Source: an uncultured Lachnospiraceae bacterium (GTDB lineage: Bacteria; Bacillota; Clostridia; Lachnospirales; Lachnospiraceae). Taken from it: a stretch of DNA of 51,179 bases. Below are positions 40,395-49,328 of the stretch, in pieces. Within the stretch, counting starts at the first letter, position 1; the number at the start of each line of letters is the position of its first letter. The notes beneath the pieces are model-generated. The model was not told the DNA's origin and did no database searches. It saw only the letters and a list, made by a program, of their open reading frames with translations. Location: NCBI GenBank assembly GCA_910585765.1, contig CAJUES010000024.1, positions 1 to 51,179 of the forward strand, written 5' to 3'. Both the position numbers and the translations under genes were made by a program.

Positions 40395-41582
40395 ATGATA
40401 AATAATTTTGAAGAGAACAAGGCAAAAGTGATGAAGCGGTACGAGGAGGTCGTGAACCGCAAGAATACAAAGAGTGATTTCTACAATGGCATCTATGACC
40501 GGTATGAGTACCCGGTGCTGACGCGCGACCACATCCCGCCTTTCTGGAAATACGATATGGATCCCAAAACCAACCCGTATTTCATGGAGAGGCTCGGCGT
40601 GAACTGCGTGTTCAACTCCGGCGCGATCGAGTTGAACGGCAGGTTCTACCTCGTGGCGCGGGTGGAAGGCAGCGACAGGAAATCGTTCTTTGCGGTGGCG
40701 GAGAGCGACAGCGGGATCGACGGCTTCCGTTTCTGGGATTATCCGATCCTGCTCGACGATGTGTGCCCGGGGGAGACGAACGTGTACGACATGCGCCTCA
40801 CAAAGCACGAGGACGGCTACATCTACGGTGTGTTCTGCTCCGAGAGCAAGGACACGTCGGTGAACGACCTGTCGGCGGCAGTCGCGGCGGCGGGCATCGC
40901 AAGGACGAAGGACTTGAAGACGTGGGAGCGGCTTGACAATCTCAGGACACTCAACTCCCCGCAGCAGAGAAATGTCGTGCTGCACCCGGAGTTCGTGGAC
41001 GGCAGGTACGCGTTCTACACCAGACCGATGGACGACTTCATCGATACAGGGAGCGGCGGGGGCGTCGGATTCGGGCTGTGCGAAGATATCACGCACGCGG
41101 TGATCGACGAGGAGATTATCACGAGCAGGCGCAAGTACCACACGATCACCGAGGCTAAGAACGGTGCGGGCGCAGTGCCGATCAGGACGGAGAAGGGCTG
41201 GATCCACATTGCCCACGGTGTCAGGAACACGGCGGCGGGACTGCGCTATGTCGTGTACGCGTTCGCCACGGCGCTCGACGATCCGACGAGGGTGATCGCG
41301 GAGCCGGGCGGCTTCCTCATCGCACCGCTCGGGGCGGAGCGTGTCGGCGATGTGTCGAATGTCGTGTTCACGAACGGCGCGGTCGCGCGGGAGAACGGCG
41401 ATGTGTACATCTACTATGCATCGAGCGACACGCGGCTCCACGTGGCGACGACGACCATCGACAGGCTTGTGGATTATGTGTTCAATACGCCCGAGGATCC
41501 GCTCCGCTCGGTGAAGTGCGTGGAGCAGCGATGTGCATTTATCAGGAAGAATCTGGAATATATGAGCAGAAAAGGAAAATAA
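40395..41582 (+). CDS. 4-O-beta-D-mannosyl-D-glucose phosphorylase, GH130_1
   Basis: Five-bladed propeller enzyme that uses phosphate to split mannosyl-beta-1,4-glucose into mannose-1-phosphate and glucose. 395 residues. The start at 40395 has GGAGG 8 bases upstream; the GTG at 40380 would place the ribosome binding site inside the gene. GH130 landmarks: NCVFNSGAIELNGRFYLVAR, the catalytic Asp in NVYDMRLTKHEDG, TRPMDDFIDTGSGGGVGFG and GWIHIAHGVRNTAAGLRYVV. The long N-terminal helical part and SGGGVG loop fit subfamily 1. It follows the epimerase by 34 bases, forming the classical mannobiose pathway. Confidence 0.92.
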   Translation: MINNFEENKAKVMKRYEEVVNRKNTKSDFYNGIYDRYEYPVLTRDHIPPFWKYDMDPKTNPYFMERLGVNCVFNSGAIELNGRFYLVARVEGSDRKSFFAVAESDSGIDGFRFWDYPILLDDVCPGETNVYDMRLTKHEDGYIYGVFCSESKDTSVNDLSAAVAAAGIARTKDLKTWERLDNLRTLNSPQQRNVVLHPEFVDGRYAFYTRPMDDFIDTGSGGGVGFGLCEDITHAVIDEEIITSRRKYHTITEAKNGAGAVPIRTEKGWIHIAHGVRNTAAGLRYVVYAFATALDDPTRVIAEPGGFLIAPLGAERVGDVSNVVFTNGAVARENGDVYIYYASSDTRLHVATTTIDRLVDYVFNTPEDPLRSVKCVEQRCAFIRKNLEYMSRKGK

Positions 41583-41622
41583 AGACAGCGGTGCGGGGCA
41601 TGTATATGGAAGGAGCGGGGAC

Positions 41623-42768
41623 ATGAGAGCTGAGAAGTATGGGATCGACTGCAGCAGGGGCGTTATGAACAGGGGAAACCTGTATCGGATTGAGAGAGCG
41701 ATGAGAAAGGCGATGCGCGGGGAGCATGTCACCGTGGGATTTTTGGGCGGTTCCATCACGCAGGGCTGTCTGTCCTCGGCTCCGGAGACGTGTTACGCCT
41801 ATCTGGTGTATCGGTGGTGGTGCGATACCTTTCCGGATGCGGCGGTGACGTACGTCAACGCCGGGATCGGGGGAACAACGTCCCAGTTTGGCGTGGCGAG
41901 GGCTGACAGCGACCTGCTGTCAAAGGATATTGACTTCACGATCGTGGAGTTCAGTGTCAACGATGAGGATAATGAACACTTTCTCGAGACTTACGAAGGA
42001 CTCATCAGGAAGATATACGGCAGCCGGACAGCGCCGGCTGTCCTGATCGTGAACAGCGTGTACTACGGAGATGGCGGGAATGCACAGGCACAGCACATCC
42101 GGATCGGAGAGCACTATGAACTGCCGTGCGTCAGTATGAAGCCGACATTGTACGAGAAGGTGCTGGACGGTACATACACTAGCCGTGATATCACGGAGGA
42201 CGACCTGCACCCGAACGACGAGGGGCACGGGCTGATGGCGGAAGTCATCATCAGCTTCCTTGACAGGGTATACGAGGAACTGCGGGCGGGAAATGAGGAC
42301 GCGGACAATCACATGGATGTACGCAAAGTCACGCCTGTGACGCCCAATGCCTACGAGCATTCTGTGAGATATCAGAATCACAACTGTGCGTCCGTCCTGA
42401 CGGAAAATGACGGTTTTGCCGTCGACGGACAGCCGCAGGAGGACATCAGGGAGATCTTCCGGCGCGGCTGGACAGCGGATAAAAAGGGAGCACGGATCGG
42501 CTTTGACATAGAGGGGAGCTGCATCGGTGTGCAGTATCGAAAATCCGTGGCACAGCCCACCTGCATCGCGAGAGCCGTGGTCGACGGCGATGCGGAGCAT
42601 GCAAAGATACTCGACGGCAACTTCGGGGAGACATGGGGGGATATGCTCTGCCTGGACACGGTAGCAGAACATCTGGCCTATGGAAAGCACCATATCGAGA
42701 TAGAGCTGGTCGAGACGCACGAGGACGATCAGGTACCGTTTTACCTGGTGTCGGTGATCGCAAGCTGA
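41623..42768 (+). CDS. SGNH acetyl esterase, CE17-like
   Basis: A 381-residue cytoplasmic esterase. The SGNH domain (residues ~35-220) has the nucleophile Ser44 in FLGGSITQG, the Gly in NAGIGGTTS, Asn in EFSVNDED and the Asp/His pair in DLHPNDEGHG. A C-terminal ~150-residue beta domain resembles a carbohydrate-binding module. This two-part layout and the locus context match the Roseburia CE17 mannan esterase, which removes 2-O-acetyl groups from mannose. AAGGAG precedes the ATG. It has no signal peptide, consistent with deacetylation after import. Specificity is inferred. Confidence 0.85.
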   Translation: MRAEKYGIDCSRGVMNRGNLYRIERAMRKAMRGEHVTVGFLGGSITQGCLSSAPETCYAYLVYRWWCDTFPDAAVTYVNAGIGGTTSQFGVARADSDLLSKDIDFTIVEFSVNDEDNEHFLETYEGLIRKIYGSRTAPAVLIVNSVYYGDGGNAQAQHIRIGEHYELPCVSMKPTLYEKVLDGTYTSRDITEDDLHPNDEGHGLMAEVIISFLDRVYEELRAGNEDADNHMDVRKVTPVTPNAYEHSVRYQNHNCASVLTENDGFAVDGQPQEDIREIFRRGWTADKKGARIGFDIEGSCIGVQYRKSVAQPTCIARAVVDGDAEHAKILDGNFGETWGDMLCLDTVAEHLAYGKHHIEIELVETHEDDQVPFYLVSVIAS

Positions 42769-42814
42769 AAAGATCAGTTAGATGCTATCGGATAGTGTTA
42801 AATATTGTTTTATA

Positions 42815-42833
42815 AATATTCTTATCGAATATT
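42815..42833 (+). promoter_or_regulatory. inverted repeat upstream of the GH130_2 gene
   Basis: AATATTC (42815-42821) and GAATATT (42827-42833) with spacer TTATC, about 35 bases before the start codon of the second phosphorylase. Candidate operator in a 98-base AT-rich gap. Confidence 0.4.
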
Positions 42834-42866
42834 GTTATTTATAAGAAAAATAAGGAGGATCTTAAA

Positions 42867-43901
42867 ATGAGCAAAGTAAAAATGATAAGCCCGGCGGTGC
42901 CCAACATGCCCTGGCAGGACAGAGCGGACGGAAAGACAACAGGTGTCTCCGACGCGCCGATCTGGAGATACAGTGAGAATCCCATTATCGGCAGAAACCC
43001 GGTAAAAGGTGTGGCAAGGATCTTCAACAGTGCGGTCATGCCGTATGAGGGGGCGTTCATCGGGGTGTTCCGCGGCGAGCAGACAAACGGGATCCCTTAC
43101 ATCTATCTCGGGCGCAGCCAGGATGCGATCCACTGGGATTTCGAGGCGGACAAGATCGCGTTTGTGGACGAGGAAGGCAATCCTTTCATGCCGGTGTACG
43201 CGTATGATCCGCGCCTGGTAAAGGTGGAGGACACATACTACATCATCTGGTGCCAGGACTTCTACGGGGCAGCGATCGGTATGGCGAAGACGACGGATTT
43301 CAGGACGTTCACACGCATTGAGAACCCGTTCCTTCCGTTTAACAGGAATGCGGTGCTGTTCCCGCGCAAGATCGGCGGCAACTTCATGCTGCTGAGCCGT
43401 CCTTCCGACTCAGGTCACACCCCGTTTGGCGATGTGTTCGTGAGCGAGAGCCCGGATCTGGTTTACTGGGGGAAACACAGACATGTGATGGGCAAAGGCA
43501 ACGAGTGGTGGGAGTCCTTGAAGATCGGCGGCGGTGCGGCTCCGATCGAGACGAGCGAGGGCTGGCTGTTATTCTACCATGGCGTGTCCGGCACCTGCAA
43601 CGGATATGTGTACTCGATCGGCGGGGCGATCCTCGACATTGACAATCCGTCAGTCGTGAAGTACCGCTGTGAGAATTTCCTGCTGACGCCGGAGGAATGG
43701 TATGAGGAGAGAGGCTTTGTTCCCAACGTGTGCTTCCCCTGCGCGACGATCCACGACTCGGAGACAGGGCGGATTGCGATCTACTACGGCGCTGCAGACA
43801 GCTATGTAGGGCTTGCGTTCACGCAGCTTGATGAGATCGTCGACTACATCAGGAGCAACAGCAAGGTGACGACGGCGGACACGGAGATCGGAAAGAGGTA
43901 A
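42867..43901 (+). CDS. beta-1,4-manno-oligosaccharide phosphorylase, GH130_2
   Basis: A 344-residue beta-propeller phosphorylase that releases mannose-1-phosphate from manno-oligosaccharides. Key segments: RIFNSAVMPYEGAFIGVFRG, the catalytic Asp in VYAYDPRLVKVEDTYY, WCQDFYGAAIG, GGAAPIETSEGWLLFYHGVS and YYGAADSYVGLAF. The shorter N-terminus and VYAYDPR sequence separate it from the GH130_1 protein upstream and fit subfamily 2. AAGGAGG precedes the ATG. It would shorten oligomers to mannobiose for the epimerase/GH130_1 pair. A terminator-like hairpin follows. Confidence 0.92.
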   Translation: MSKVKMISPAVPNMPWQDRADGKTTGVSDAPIWRYSENPIIGRNPVKGVARIFNSAVMPYEGAFIGVFRGEQTNGIPYIYLGRSQDAIHWDFEADKIAFVDEEGNPFMPVYAYDPRLVKVEDTYYIIWCQDFYGAAIGMAKTTDFRTFTRIENPFLPFNRNAVLFPRKIGGNFMLLSRPSDSGHTPFGDVFVSESPDLVYWGKHRHVMGKGNEWWESLKIGGGAAPIETSEGWLLFYHGVSGTCNGYVYSIGGAILDIDNPSVVKYRCENFLLTPEEWYEERGFVPNVCFPCATIHDSETGRIAIYYGAADSYVGLAFTQLDEIVDYIRSNSKVTTADTEIGKR

Positions 43902-43915
43902 TCCATACAGGAAAG

Positions 43916-43940
43916 GAACGCCGGGGTTCGGCGTTCTTTT
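43916..43940 (+). terminator. intrinsic terminator after GH130_2
   Basis: GAACGCCG (43916-43923), loop GGGTT, CGGCGTTC (43929-43936), then TTTT. The CE2-like gene starts 23 bases later on the same strand, so termination is probably partial. Confidence 0.78.
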
Positions 43941-43962
43941 CGTACATTCAGGAGGTGGTAAG

Positions 43963-45069
43963 ATGCTCACAGAGACATTGATCAAGGATATACCGGAGTT
44001 AAAAGTGCATGGGCGGACGACAGCGTGCCGCGAACCGCTGACGCTTTTCTGGACGGCGGGCGGGTTTGAGTGCAATGTGACAGGCTCGGAGCTCTGGGTG
44101 GAGCTGGAGGTGACGTACGATGTGTACGAACCATGGTTCAGCTATACAGTGAACGGGGACTGGGTAGGCAGGCAGATGCTGCAGAGGGGGAGGCACTGGA
44201 TCCCGCTGTTTCGCGGCATGAGCCCTGAAAATATCAAGAATGTGCGCTTCTACAAAGATCTGCAGGCAATGAGCGGCGACGGGAACTCGTATATACATGT
44301 CCATACGCTCCGGCATGACGGCAGTTTCAGCCCGGTCGCGGACAAAAAGCTAAAGATCGAGTTCATAGGGGACAGCATCACTTCCGGCGAGGGACTCTTC
44401 GGTGCAAAGCAGGAGCAGGACTGGATCCCGATGTTCTTCTCGGCTGTGAGGGGCTATACGTACCAGACCGCGGAAAAGCTTGACGCGGAGTACCGGATCT
44501 TTTCACAGAGCGGCTGGGGGGTGCACAACACATGGGACAACAACCCGCACGGGGTGCTGCCGCGCTATTACAGAGAGATCTGCAGCCTGATGCCCGGACC
44601 GGAAAACGAGCGGCTTGGCGGGAACCAGCCGAACGATTTTGACAGCTGGCAGCCGGATTTCGTGGTGGTCAATCTCGGCACGAACGATGCGTCATCGTTC
44701 GACCAGCCGGAGTGGGTGGACGAGATCACGGGAGAGCGCCACAAGATGCGCAGGGAGCTTGACGGGACGTACTGCAGGGAGGATATCGGCGCATTCCAGC
44801 AGTCGGTGAAGGATTTTCTGGGACTGATCAGGGCGTGCAATCCCGGGACAAACATCATATGGTGCTATGGGATGATCGGCATTGACCTGCAGCTCTATAT
44901 CTGCGAGGCGGTGTCGGCGTACGCGCGGGAGACGGGCGACAGCAGGGTGTCGTATCTGCAGCTCCCTGAAACGACGAAGGAGAGTGTCGGTTCGAGGGAG
45001 CACCCGGGGTATCTGTGCCACAGGCAGGCGGCGGAGATGCTGGCGGGGTACATCGGGAAATATTTGTGA
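43963..45069 (+). CDS. SGNH acetyl esterase, CE2-like
   Basis: A 368-residue esterase with the CE2 two-domain layout: an N-terminal jelly-roll (~1-125, LFWTAGGFECNVTGSELWVE) and a C-terminal SGNH hydrolase. The nucleophile is Ser138 in IEFIGDSITSGEG; VVNLGTNDASS supplies the Asn block and REHPGYLCHRQAAEML the catalytic His. No signal peptide is seen. AGGAGGTGG precedes the ATG. In Roseburia a CE2 enzyme works together with the CE17 esterase to strip acetyl groups at other mannose positions; the same pairing is present here. Exact positional specificity is inferred. Confidence 0.87.
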   Translation: MLTETLIKDIPELKVHGRTTACREPLTLFWTAGGFECNVTGSELWVELEVTYDVYEPWFSYTVNGDWVGRQMLQRGRHWIPLFRGMSPENIKNVRFYKDLQAMSGDGNSYIHVHTLRHDGSFSPVADKKLKIEFIGDSITSGEGLFGAKQEQDWIPMFFSAVRGYTYQTAEKLDAEYRIFSQSGWGVHNTWDNNPHGVLPRYYREICSLMPGPENERLGGNQPNDFDSWQPDFVVVNLGTNDASSFDQPEWVDEITGERHKMRRELDGTYCREDIGAFQQSVKDFLGLIRACNPGTNIIWCYGMIGIDLQLYICEAVSAYARETGDSRVSYLQLPETTKESVGSREHPGYLCHRQAAEMLAGYIGKYL

Positions 45070-45081
45070 CACACCAGCCGA

Positions 45082-45110
45082 TTGACTTTGTGAAGCAGAA
45101 CAGATACAAT
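45082..45110 (+). promoter_or_regulatory. promoter upstream of the GH1 relic and manA
   Basis: TTGACT (45082-45087), 17-base spacer, TACAAT (45105-45110). The transcript would start near 45117 and carry a leader of about 175 bases containing the GH1 remnant before manA. Confidence 0.65.
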
Positions 45111-45181
45111 AGTGAATATATCAGAGTGGGTGCTGTTTTCTGCGTACATTCCTGGGCAATTCGGAGCGGGACAAGGGCTGC

Positions 45182-45289
45182 AGTGAGCGCTTTGGCGCCG
45201 TGTATGTGGATTTGGCGGCGCGGGAGCGCATCGCGAAGGATTCGGCATTCTGGTATCAGAAGGCGATGGAGACAAATGGAGGGATACTG
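45182..45289 (+). pseudogene. remnant of a GH1 beta-glucosidase C-terminus
   Basis: The frame leading into manA reads SERFGAVYVDLAARERIAKD and continues SAFWYQKAMETNGG. This matches the last ~35 residues of GH1 glycosidases (KRFG-VYVD...QKR..KDS-YWY.....NG). Nothing upstream in any frame looks like the rest of a GH1 enzyme, and the remnant has no good start of its own. Its Gly-Gly codons form the GGAGGG ribosome binding site of manA. It is best read as the scar of a GH1 gene deleted from the mannan locus. It could still be translated as an extension of ManA from a weak GTG at 45200. Confidence 0.72.
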
Positions 45290-45292
45290 AGT

Positions 45293-46249
45293 ATGAACAG
45301 TGCAGATGCGAACAAGGAAATTTTATTGATGAATCCCGTATTCAAACAGATGATCTGGGGCGGGAACAAGCTTGGCAGCAAGTGGGGATATGAGATTCCG
45401 GGAGAAAATACCGGGGAGTGCTGGGCAGTGAGCGCGCATCCCAACGGGGACTGCACGGTCAGGGAGGGCACTTACGCCGGAAAGACTTTGAGCCAGCTCT
45501 GGGCGGAGGAGCCGCAGCTTTTTGGCAATGCGGCGGGCGACCGCTTTCCGCTCCTGATCAAGATCATCGATGCGGATGATGATCTGAGCATTCAGGTGCA
45601 CCCGGATGACGCGTATGCCGGAAAGAATGAGAACGGTTCTTTTGGAAAGACCGAGTGCTGGTATATCCTTGACGCGCCGGATGGGGCGACGCTCGTGATC
45701 GGCCACAACGCAAAGGACAAGGGCGAGCTCGAGGATATGATCAACAACGGCAGATGGGACGAATTTCTGCGCGAGGTTCCCGTGAAGAAGGGGGATTTCA
45801 TACAGATCGATCCGGGAACCGTCCACGCGATCAAGGGCGGCATCGAGATCCTGGAGACACAGCAGAATTCCGACATCACATACCGCGTGTATGATTACGG
45901 GCGCCTGCAGGACGGCAAGCCCCGCGAGCTTCATATCGGGAAGAGCATCGATGTCATCACGGTTCCGGCAAAGTCGGTGGAGGAGAGTGTCATCAACATC
46001 CCCTCGGACGCAAAGAATGCGATGGTTCCGCTGATCACATGCGATTACTACCAGGTGTGGAAGCTTGACGTGGACGGCGGCATGGAAGTTTCGCAGGAGT
46101 ACCCGTTCCTGATCATGAGTGTCGTGGAGGGCGACGGTCTGATCAACGGGCAGCAGATCAAAAAGGGCGATCATTTTATCCTGCCGGGCGGTTTCGGCAG
46201 CGTGCAGCTGCAGGGTAAGATGGAGCTGATCGCCTCCACGATTGTATAG
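45293..46249 (+). CDS. manA: mannose-6-phosphate isomerase, class I
   Basis: Zinc-dependent isomerase converting mannose-6-phosphate to fructose-6-phosphate. 318 residues from ATG 45293, with GGAGGG 9 bases upstream. Zinc ligands lie in LSIQVHPDD (Gln and His), KTECWYIL (Glu) and GTVHAI (His). MIWGGNKLGSKWG near the start is typical of the short Firmicute ManA form. The protein takes mannose released by the GH130 enzymes (after conversion of mannose-1-phosphate to mannose-6-phosphate by a phosphomannomutase not present in this window) into glycolysis. The in-frame extension upstream comes from a GH1 relic. Confidence 0.94.
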   Translation: MNSADANKEILLMNPVFKQMIWGGNKLGSKWGYEIPGENTGECWAVSAHPNGDCTVREGTYAGKTLSQLWAEEPQLFGNAAGDRFPLLIKIIDADDDLSIQVHPDDAYAGKNENGSFGKTECWYILDAPDGATLVIGHNAKDKGELEDMINNGRWDEFLREVPVKKGDFIQIDPGTVHAIKGGIEILETQQNSDITYRVYDYGRLQDGKPRELHIGKSIDVITVPAKSVEESVINIPSDAKNAMVPLITCDYYQVWKLDVDGGMEVSQEYPFLIMSVVEGDGLINGQQIKKGDHFILPGGFGSVQLQGKMELIASTIV

Positions 46250-46327
46250 CTGTATCGGTTGAACAGGGAAGCGCGGCAGGACCATAACAGCAGAGTGAAT
46301 AAATATCCAAAAAAATATGTTATAAAA

Positions 46328-46356
46328 TTGACATTTATCACCAATAGCGATATACT
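46328..46356 (+). promoter_or_regulatory. strong SigA promoter of fba
   Basis: TTGACA (46328-46333), 17-base spacer, TATACT (46351-46356); leader of about 90 bases ending in GGAGG before the ATG. Confidence 0.82.
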
Positions 46357-46455
46357 TAACATATCGGCGGCAGGGAGCTGTGCACAGGTACGTTCGGAAC
46401 AGTTCCCGCGTCTTATGTGTAGATAATATTTATTGAATGATGGAGGTTTGGATTT

Positions 46456-47319
46456 ATGTTAGTATCAGCTACAGAAATGCTCAAAAAAGCAAAAGAAGGT
46501 CACTATGCGGTAGGTCAGTTCAACATCAACAACCTTGAGTGGACGAAGTCTATCCTGCAGACGGCACAGGAGTTGAACAGCCCTGTTATCCTCGGCGTGT
46601 CAGAGGGTGCTGGCAAATATATGACAGGATTTAACACCGTTTCAGCGATGGTGAAGGCGATGGACAGCGATCTTGGCATCACGGTTCCCGTAGCGCTCCA
46701 CTTGGATCATGGTACGTATGACGGATGCTACAAGTGCATCAAGGCAGGCTTTACATCAATCATGTTTGATGGTTCACATTATCCGATCGATGAAAACATC
46801 GCTAAGACAAAGGAGCTCGTTGCAGTGTCGCATCAGCTTGGTCTCTCGATCGAGGCTGAGGTAGGCGCGATCGGCGGCGAGGAAGACGGCGTTGTAGGTA
46901 TGGGCGAGTGCGCAGATCCGGATGAGTGCAAGCAGATCGCTGATCTGGGCGTTGACATGCTCGCGGCAGGCATCGGCAATATCCACGGCAAATATCCTGC
47001 AAACTGGGCCGGGCTGAGCTTCGAGACACTGGATGCGATCCAGCAGAAGACAGGCGTTATGCCGTTAGTCCTTCACGGCGGTACAGGTATTCCTGACGAT
47101 ATGATCAAGAAGGCGATCTCTCTGGGCGTTGCAAAGATCAATGTCAACACAGAGTGCCAGCTCTACTTCCAGGAAGCTGTGCGCAAGTACATCGAGGCAG
47201 GCAAGGATCTCGAGGGCAAGGGATTTGATCCCCGCAAACTTCTCGCACCGGGCTGCGAGGGGATCAAGGAGATCGTCAAGATCAAGATGAACCTGTTCGG
47301 ATCAGTGGGCAAGGCGTAA
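46456..47319 (+). CDS. fba: class II fructose-1,6-bisphosphate aldolase
   Basis: Zinc-dependent aldolase of glycolysis, 287 residues. Metal and substrate motifs: ALHLDHGTYD (catalytic Asp and zinc His), SIMFDGSHYPIDENI, EAEVGAIGGEEDG, GNIHGKYP (His), LVLHGGTGIPDD (His) and KINVNTECQ. Codon choice is smoother and more T/A-tolerant than in neighbouring GC-rich genes, as expected for a highly expressed gene. It has its own strong promoter and terminator, so it is probably independent of the mannan operon although it lies next to manA. Confidence 0.96.
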   Translation: MLVSATEMLKKAKEGHYAVGQFNINNLEWTKSILQTAQELNSPVILGVSEGAGKYMTGFNTVSAMVKAMDSDLGITVPVALHLDHGTYDGCYKCIKAGFTSIMFDGSHYPIDENIAKTKELVAVSHQLGLSIEAEVGAIGGEEDGVVGMGECADPDECKQIADLGVDMLAAGIGNIHGKYPANWAGLSFETLDAIQQKTGVMPLVLHGGTGIPDDMIKKAISLGVAKINVNTECQLYFQEAVRKYIEAGKDLEGKGFDPRKLLAPGCEGIKEIVKIKMNLFGSVGKA

Positions 47320-47329
47320 ATCGGATTTT

Positions 47330-47362
47330 AAAAGGTGTATGGATTTATCCATACACCTTTTT
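47330..47362. terminator. bidirectional intrinsic terminator of fba and pyrG
   Basis: AAAAGGTGTATGGA (47330-47343), loop TTTA, exact complement TCCATACACCTTTT (47348-47361) and a further T. The A's and T's at both ends allow use on both strands. It is followed by ATGCGCAGCCCCGTGC, nearly the same string as that after the terminator at 27442. Confidence 0.9.
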
Positions 47363-47396
47363 ATGCGCAGCCCCGTGCGGGAGAAGGTTGTTCCCC

Positions 47397-49025
47397 CTAC
47401 TCGATTGTACCCGGGCACGGCTGGTTCCTGTACTTGATCGCGGCTTCGATGAGTCCGCGGAACAGCGGATGCGGTCTGTTCGGTCTGCTCTTGAGCTCCG
47501 GATGCGCCTGCGTTGCAAGGAAGAACGGGTGCGAGGGGATCTCCACCATCTCCACGATGCGCCCGTCGGGAGAGAGTCCCGACAAGAGCATTCCCTTGTC
47601 CGTGACGGAAGCGCGGTAGTCGTTGTTGACCTCGTAGCGGTGCCTGTGGCGCTCATGGATAACCTCGTTCCCGTAGAGCTGGTATGCCCTGGATCCGGTG
47701 TCGAGATGGCACTCGTAGGAGCCGAGCCGCAGTGTTCCGCCGATATCCTCCACGCCGTTCTGGTCGGGCATCAGTGCGATGACCGGGTGTGTCGTGTTGG
47801 GGTCAAGCTCGATGCTGTGCGCGTCGTTGTACCCGACGACATCCCTGACAAACTCCACGATGGCAAGCTGCATGCCAAGACAGAGCCCGAGGAAGGGAAT
47901 GCCGTTCTCGCGTGCGTAGCGGATCGCGTCGATCATGCCCTCGATGCCCCTGTCGCCAAAGCCGCCGGGAACAAGGAGACCGTCAACATGCTCCAAAGTC
48001 TCTGCCACATTGTCCGCACTGACGTGCTCCGAATCCACCCATTTGATATTGACGGTGGCGTGCTGGGGGATGCCGCCGTGTTTCAGCGCCTCGACGACAC
48101 TGATGTAGGCATCGTGGAGCTGTGTATATTTTCCGACCAGAGCGATCGTGACCTCCTGCGTGGGTGACTTGAGGTCGTCGACCATCTTTGTCCAGTCTGC
48201 GAGATCGGGTTCGGGGCTGTCCAGGTGCAGGCACTCGCAGGCAACCTCCGCGAGATGCTCCTTCTCCATCGCAAGGGGCGCCTCGTACAAGTACTCTACA
48301 TCGAGGTTCTGGAGCACATGGGAGTTTGGCACGTTGCAGAAAAGGGCGATCTTGTCCTTCAAGGGCTGGTCGAGCTCATGCTCGCTGCGGCACACGATGA
48401 TATCCGGCTGGATGCCCATTCCCTGCAGTTCCTTGACGCTCGCCTGCGTCGGTTTGGTCTTCATCTCCTGCGAGGCGCTCAGATAGGGGATCAGCGTCAC
48501 ATGGATCAGGATGGCATTTTCGTGCCCGACCTCGTGCTGGAACTGCCGTATGGATTCCAGGAAAGGCTGGCTCTCGATATCGCCGACGGTTCCGCCGACT
48601 TCGATGATCGCGATGCGCATATCGGGATCGGTAAAATTCCGGTAGAAGCGGCTCTTGATCTCGTTTGTGATGTGGGGGATGACCTGTACGGTGCCGCCTC
48701 CGTAATCGCCGCGGCGCTCCTTCTGGAGCACTGTCCAGTAGACTTTGCCCGTGGTCACGTTGGAGTTCTTGTCCAGGCTCTCGTCGATAAAGCGCTCATA
48801 GTGTCCGAGATCGAGGTCCGTCTCCGCGCCGTCGTCCGTGACGAATACCTCCCCGTGCTGGATGGGGTTCATGGTGCCGGGATCGATGTTGATATAGGGA
48901 TCGAACTTCTGCATGGTTACTTTATAGCCTCTGGCTTTGAGAAGCCGTCCGAGTGAAGCAGCTGTAATTCCTTTTCCGAGACCGGAAACTACACCGCCGG
49001 TTACAAATACATACTTGACTGGCAT
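47397..49025 (-). CDS. pyrG: CTP synthase
   Basis: Makes CTP from UTP, ATP and glutamine. 542 residues from 49025, where the family start VKYVFVTGGVVSGLGKG begins after MP; longer upstream frames are unsupported. The synthetase half includes TMQKFDPYINIDPGTMNPIQ and DLDLGHYERF. The C-terminal class I glutamine amidotransferase has the Cys in GLCLGMQLA and the His-Glu pair in QAHPELKSRP. AAAGGA precedes the start by about 11 bases. A leader of about 200 bases is predicted. Gram-positive pyrG leaders are sometimes controlled by CTP-sensitive attenuation, but I saw no terminator in this one. Confidence 0.96.
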   Translation of the reverse strand: MPVKYVFVTGGVVSGLGKGITAASLGRLLKARGYKVTMQKFDPYINIDPGTMNPIQHGEVFVTDDGAETDLDLGHYERFIDESLDKNSNVTTGKVYWTVLQKERRGDYGGGTVQVIPHITNEIKSRFYRNFTDPDMRIAIIEVGGTVGDIESQPFLESIRQFQHEVGHENAILIHVTLIPYLSASQEMKTKPTQASVKELQGMGIQPDIIVCRSEHELDQPLKDKIALFCNVPNSHVLQNLDVEYLYEAPLAMEKEHLAEVACECLHLDSPEPDLADWTKMVDDLKSPTQEVTIALVGKYTQLHDAYISVVEALKHGGIPQHATVNIKWVDSEHVSADNVAETLEHVDGLLVPGGFGDRGIEGMIDAIRYARENGIPFLGLCLGMQLAIVEFVRDVVGYNDAHSIELDPNTTHPVIALMPDQNGVEDIGGTLRLGSYECHLDTGSRAYQLYGNEVIHERHRHRYEVNNDYRASVTDKGMLLSGLSPDGRIVEMVEIPSHPFFLATQAHPELKSRPNRPHPLFRGLIEAAIKYRNQPCPGTIE

Positions 49026-49240
49026 AAACTTATTTTTCCTTTCATCCTGTTGTTGGGAACTGTCGGTAAAGAACTTCTGCATCCGACTTGTCCAAATCTC
49101 CATACACTGCGTTGTCGCCATGCCGCCGCCTTGTGTATGAAGATTATTCCGCGTCATTTGCTCAGGTTTTTTATCACCGGTTCCTTATGTTCCGCCTGTA
49201 AATCGCACATAAAATATGGCGCACGTTTTTTACTACTCTG

Positions 49241-49270
49241 ATTATACAACGGCACGGCGGCAAAAAGCAA
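49241..49270 (-). promoter_or_regulatory. putative pyrG promoter
   Basis: Minus strand TTGCTT (49265-49270), 18-base spacer, TATAAT (49241-49246). The region 49026-49440 between pyrG and ftsH holds only this, the ftsH promoter and the leaders; no other gene was found. Confidence 0.55.
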
Positions 49271-49328
49271 CAGGAATATTTCGTGTTGCTTTTTAGAAAC
49301 ATTTCACAAAGAAATCACAAAGATTATG

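Noticed and set aside
45200..45292. GTG at 45200 as the true start of manA
   Set aside because: No ribosome binding site; the extra residues are a GH1 enzyme C-terminus, while ATG 45293 has GGAGGG and gives the standard ManA N-terminus.
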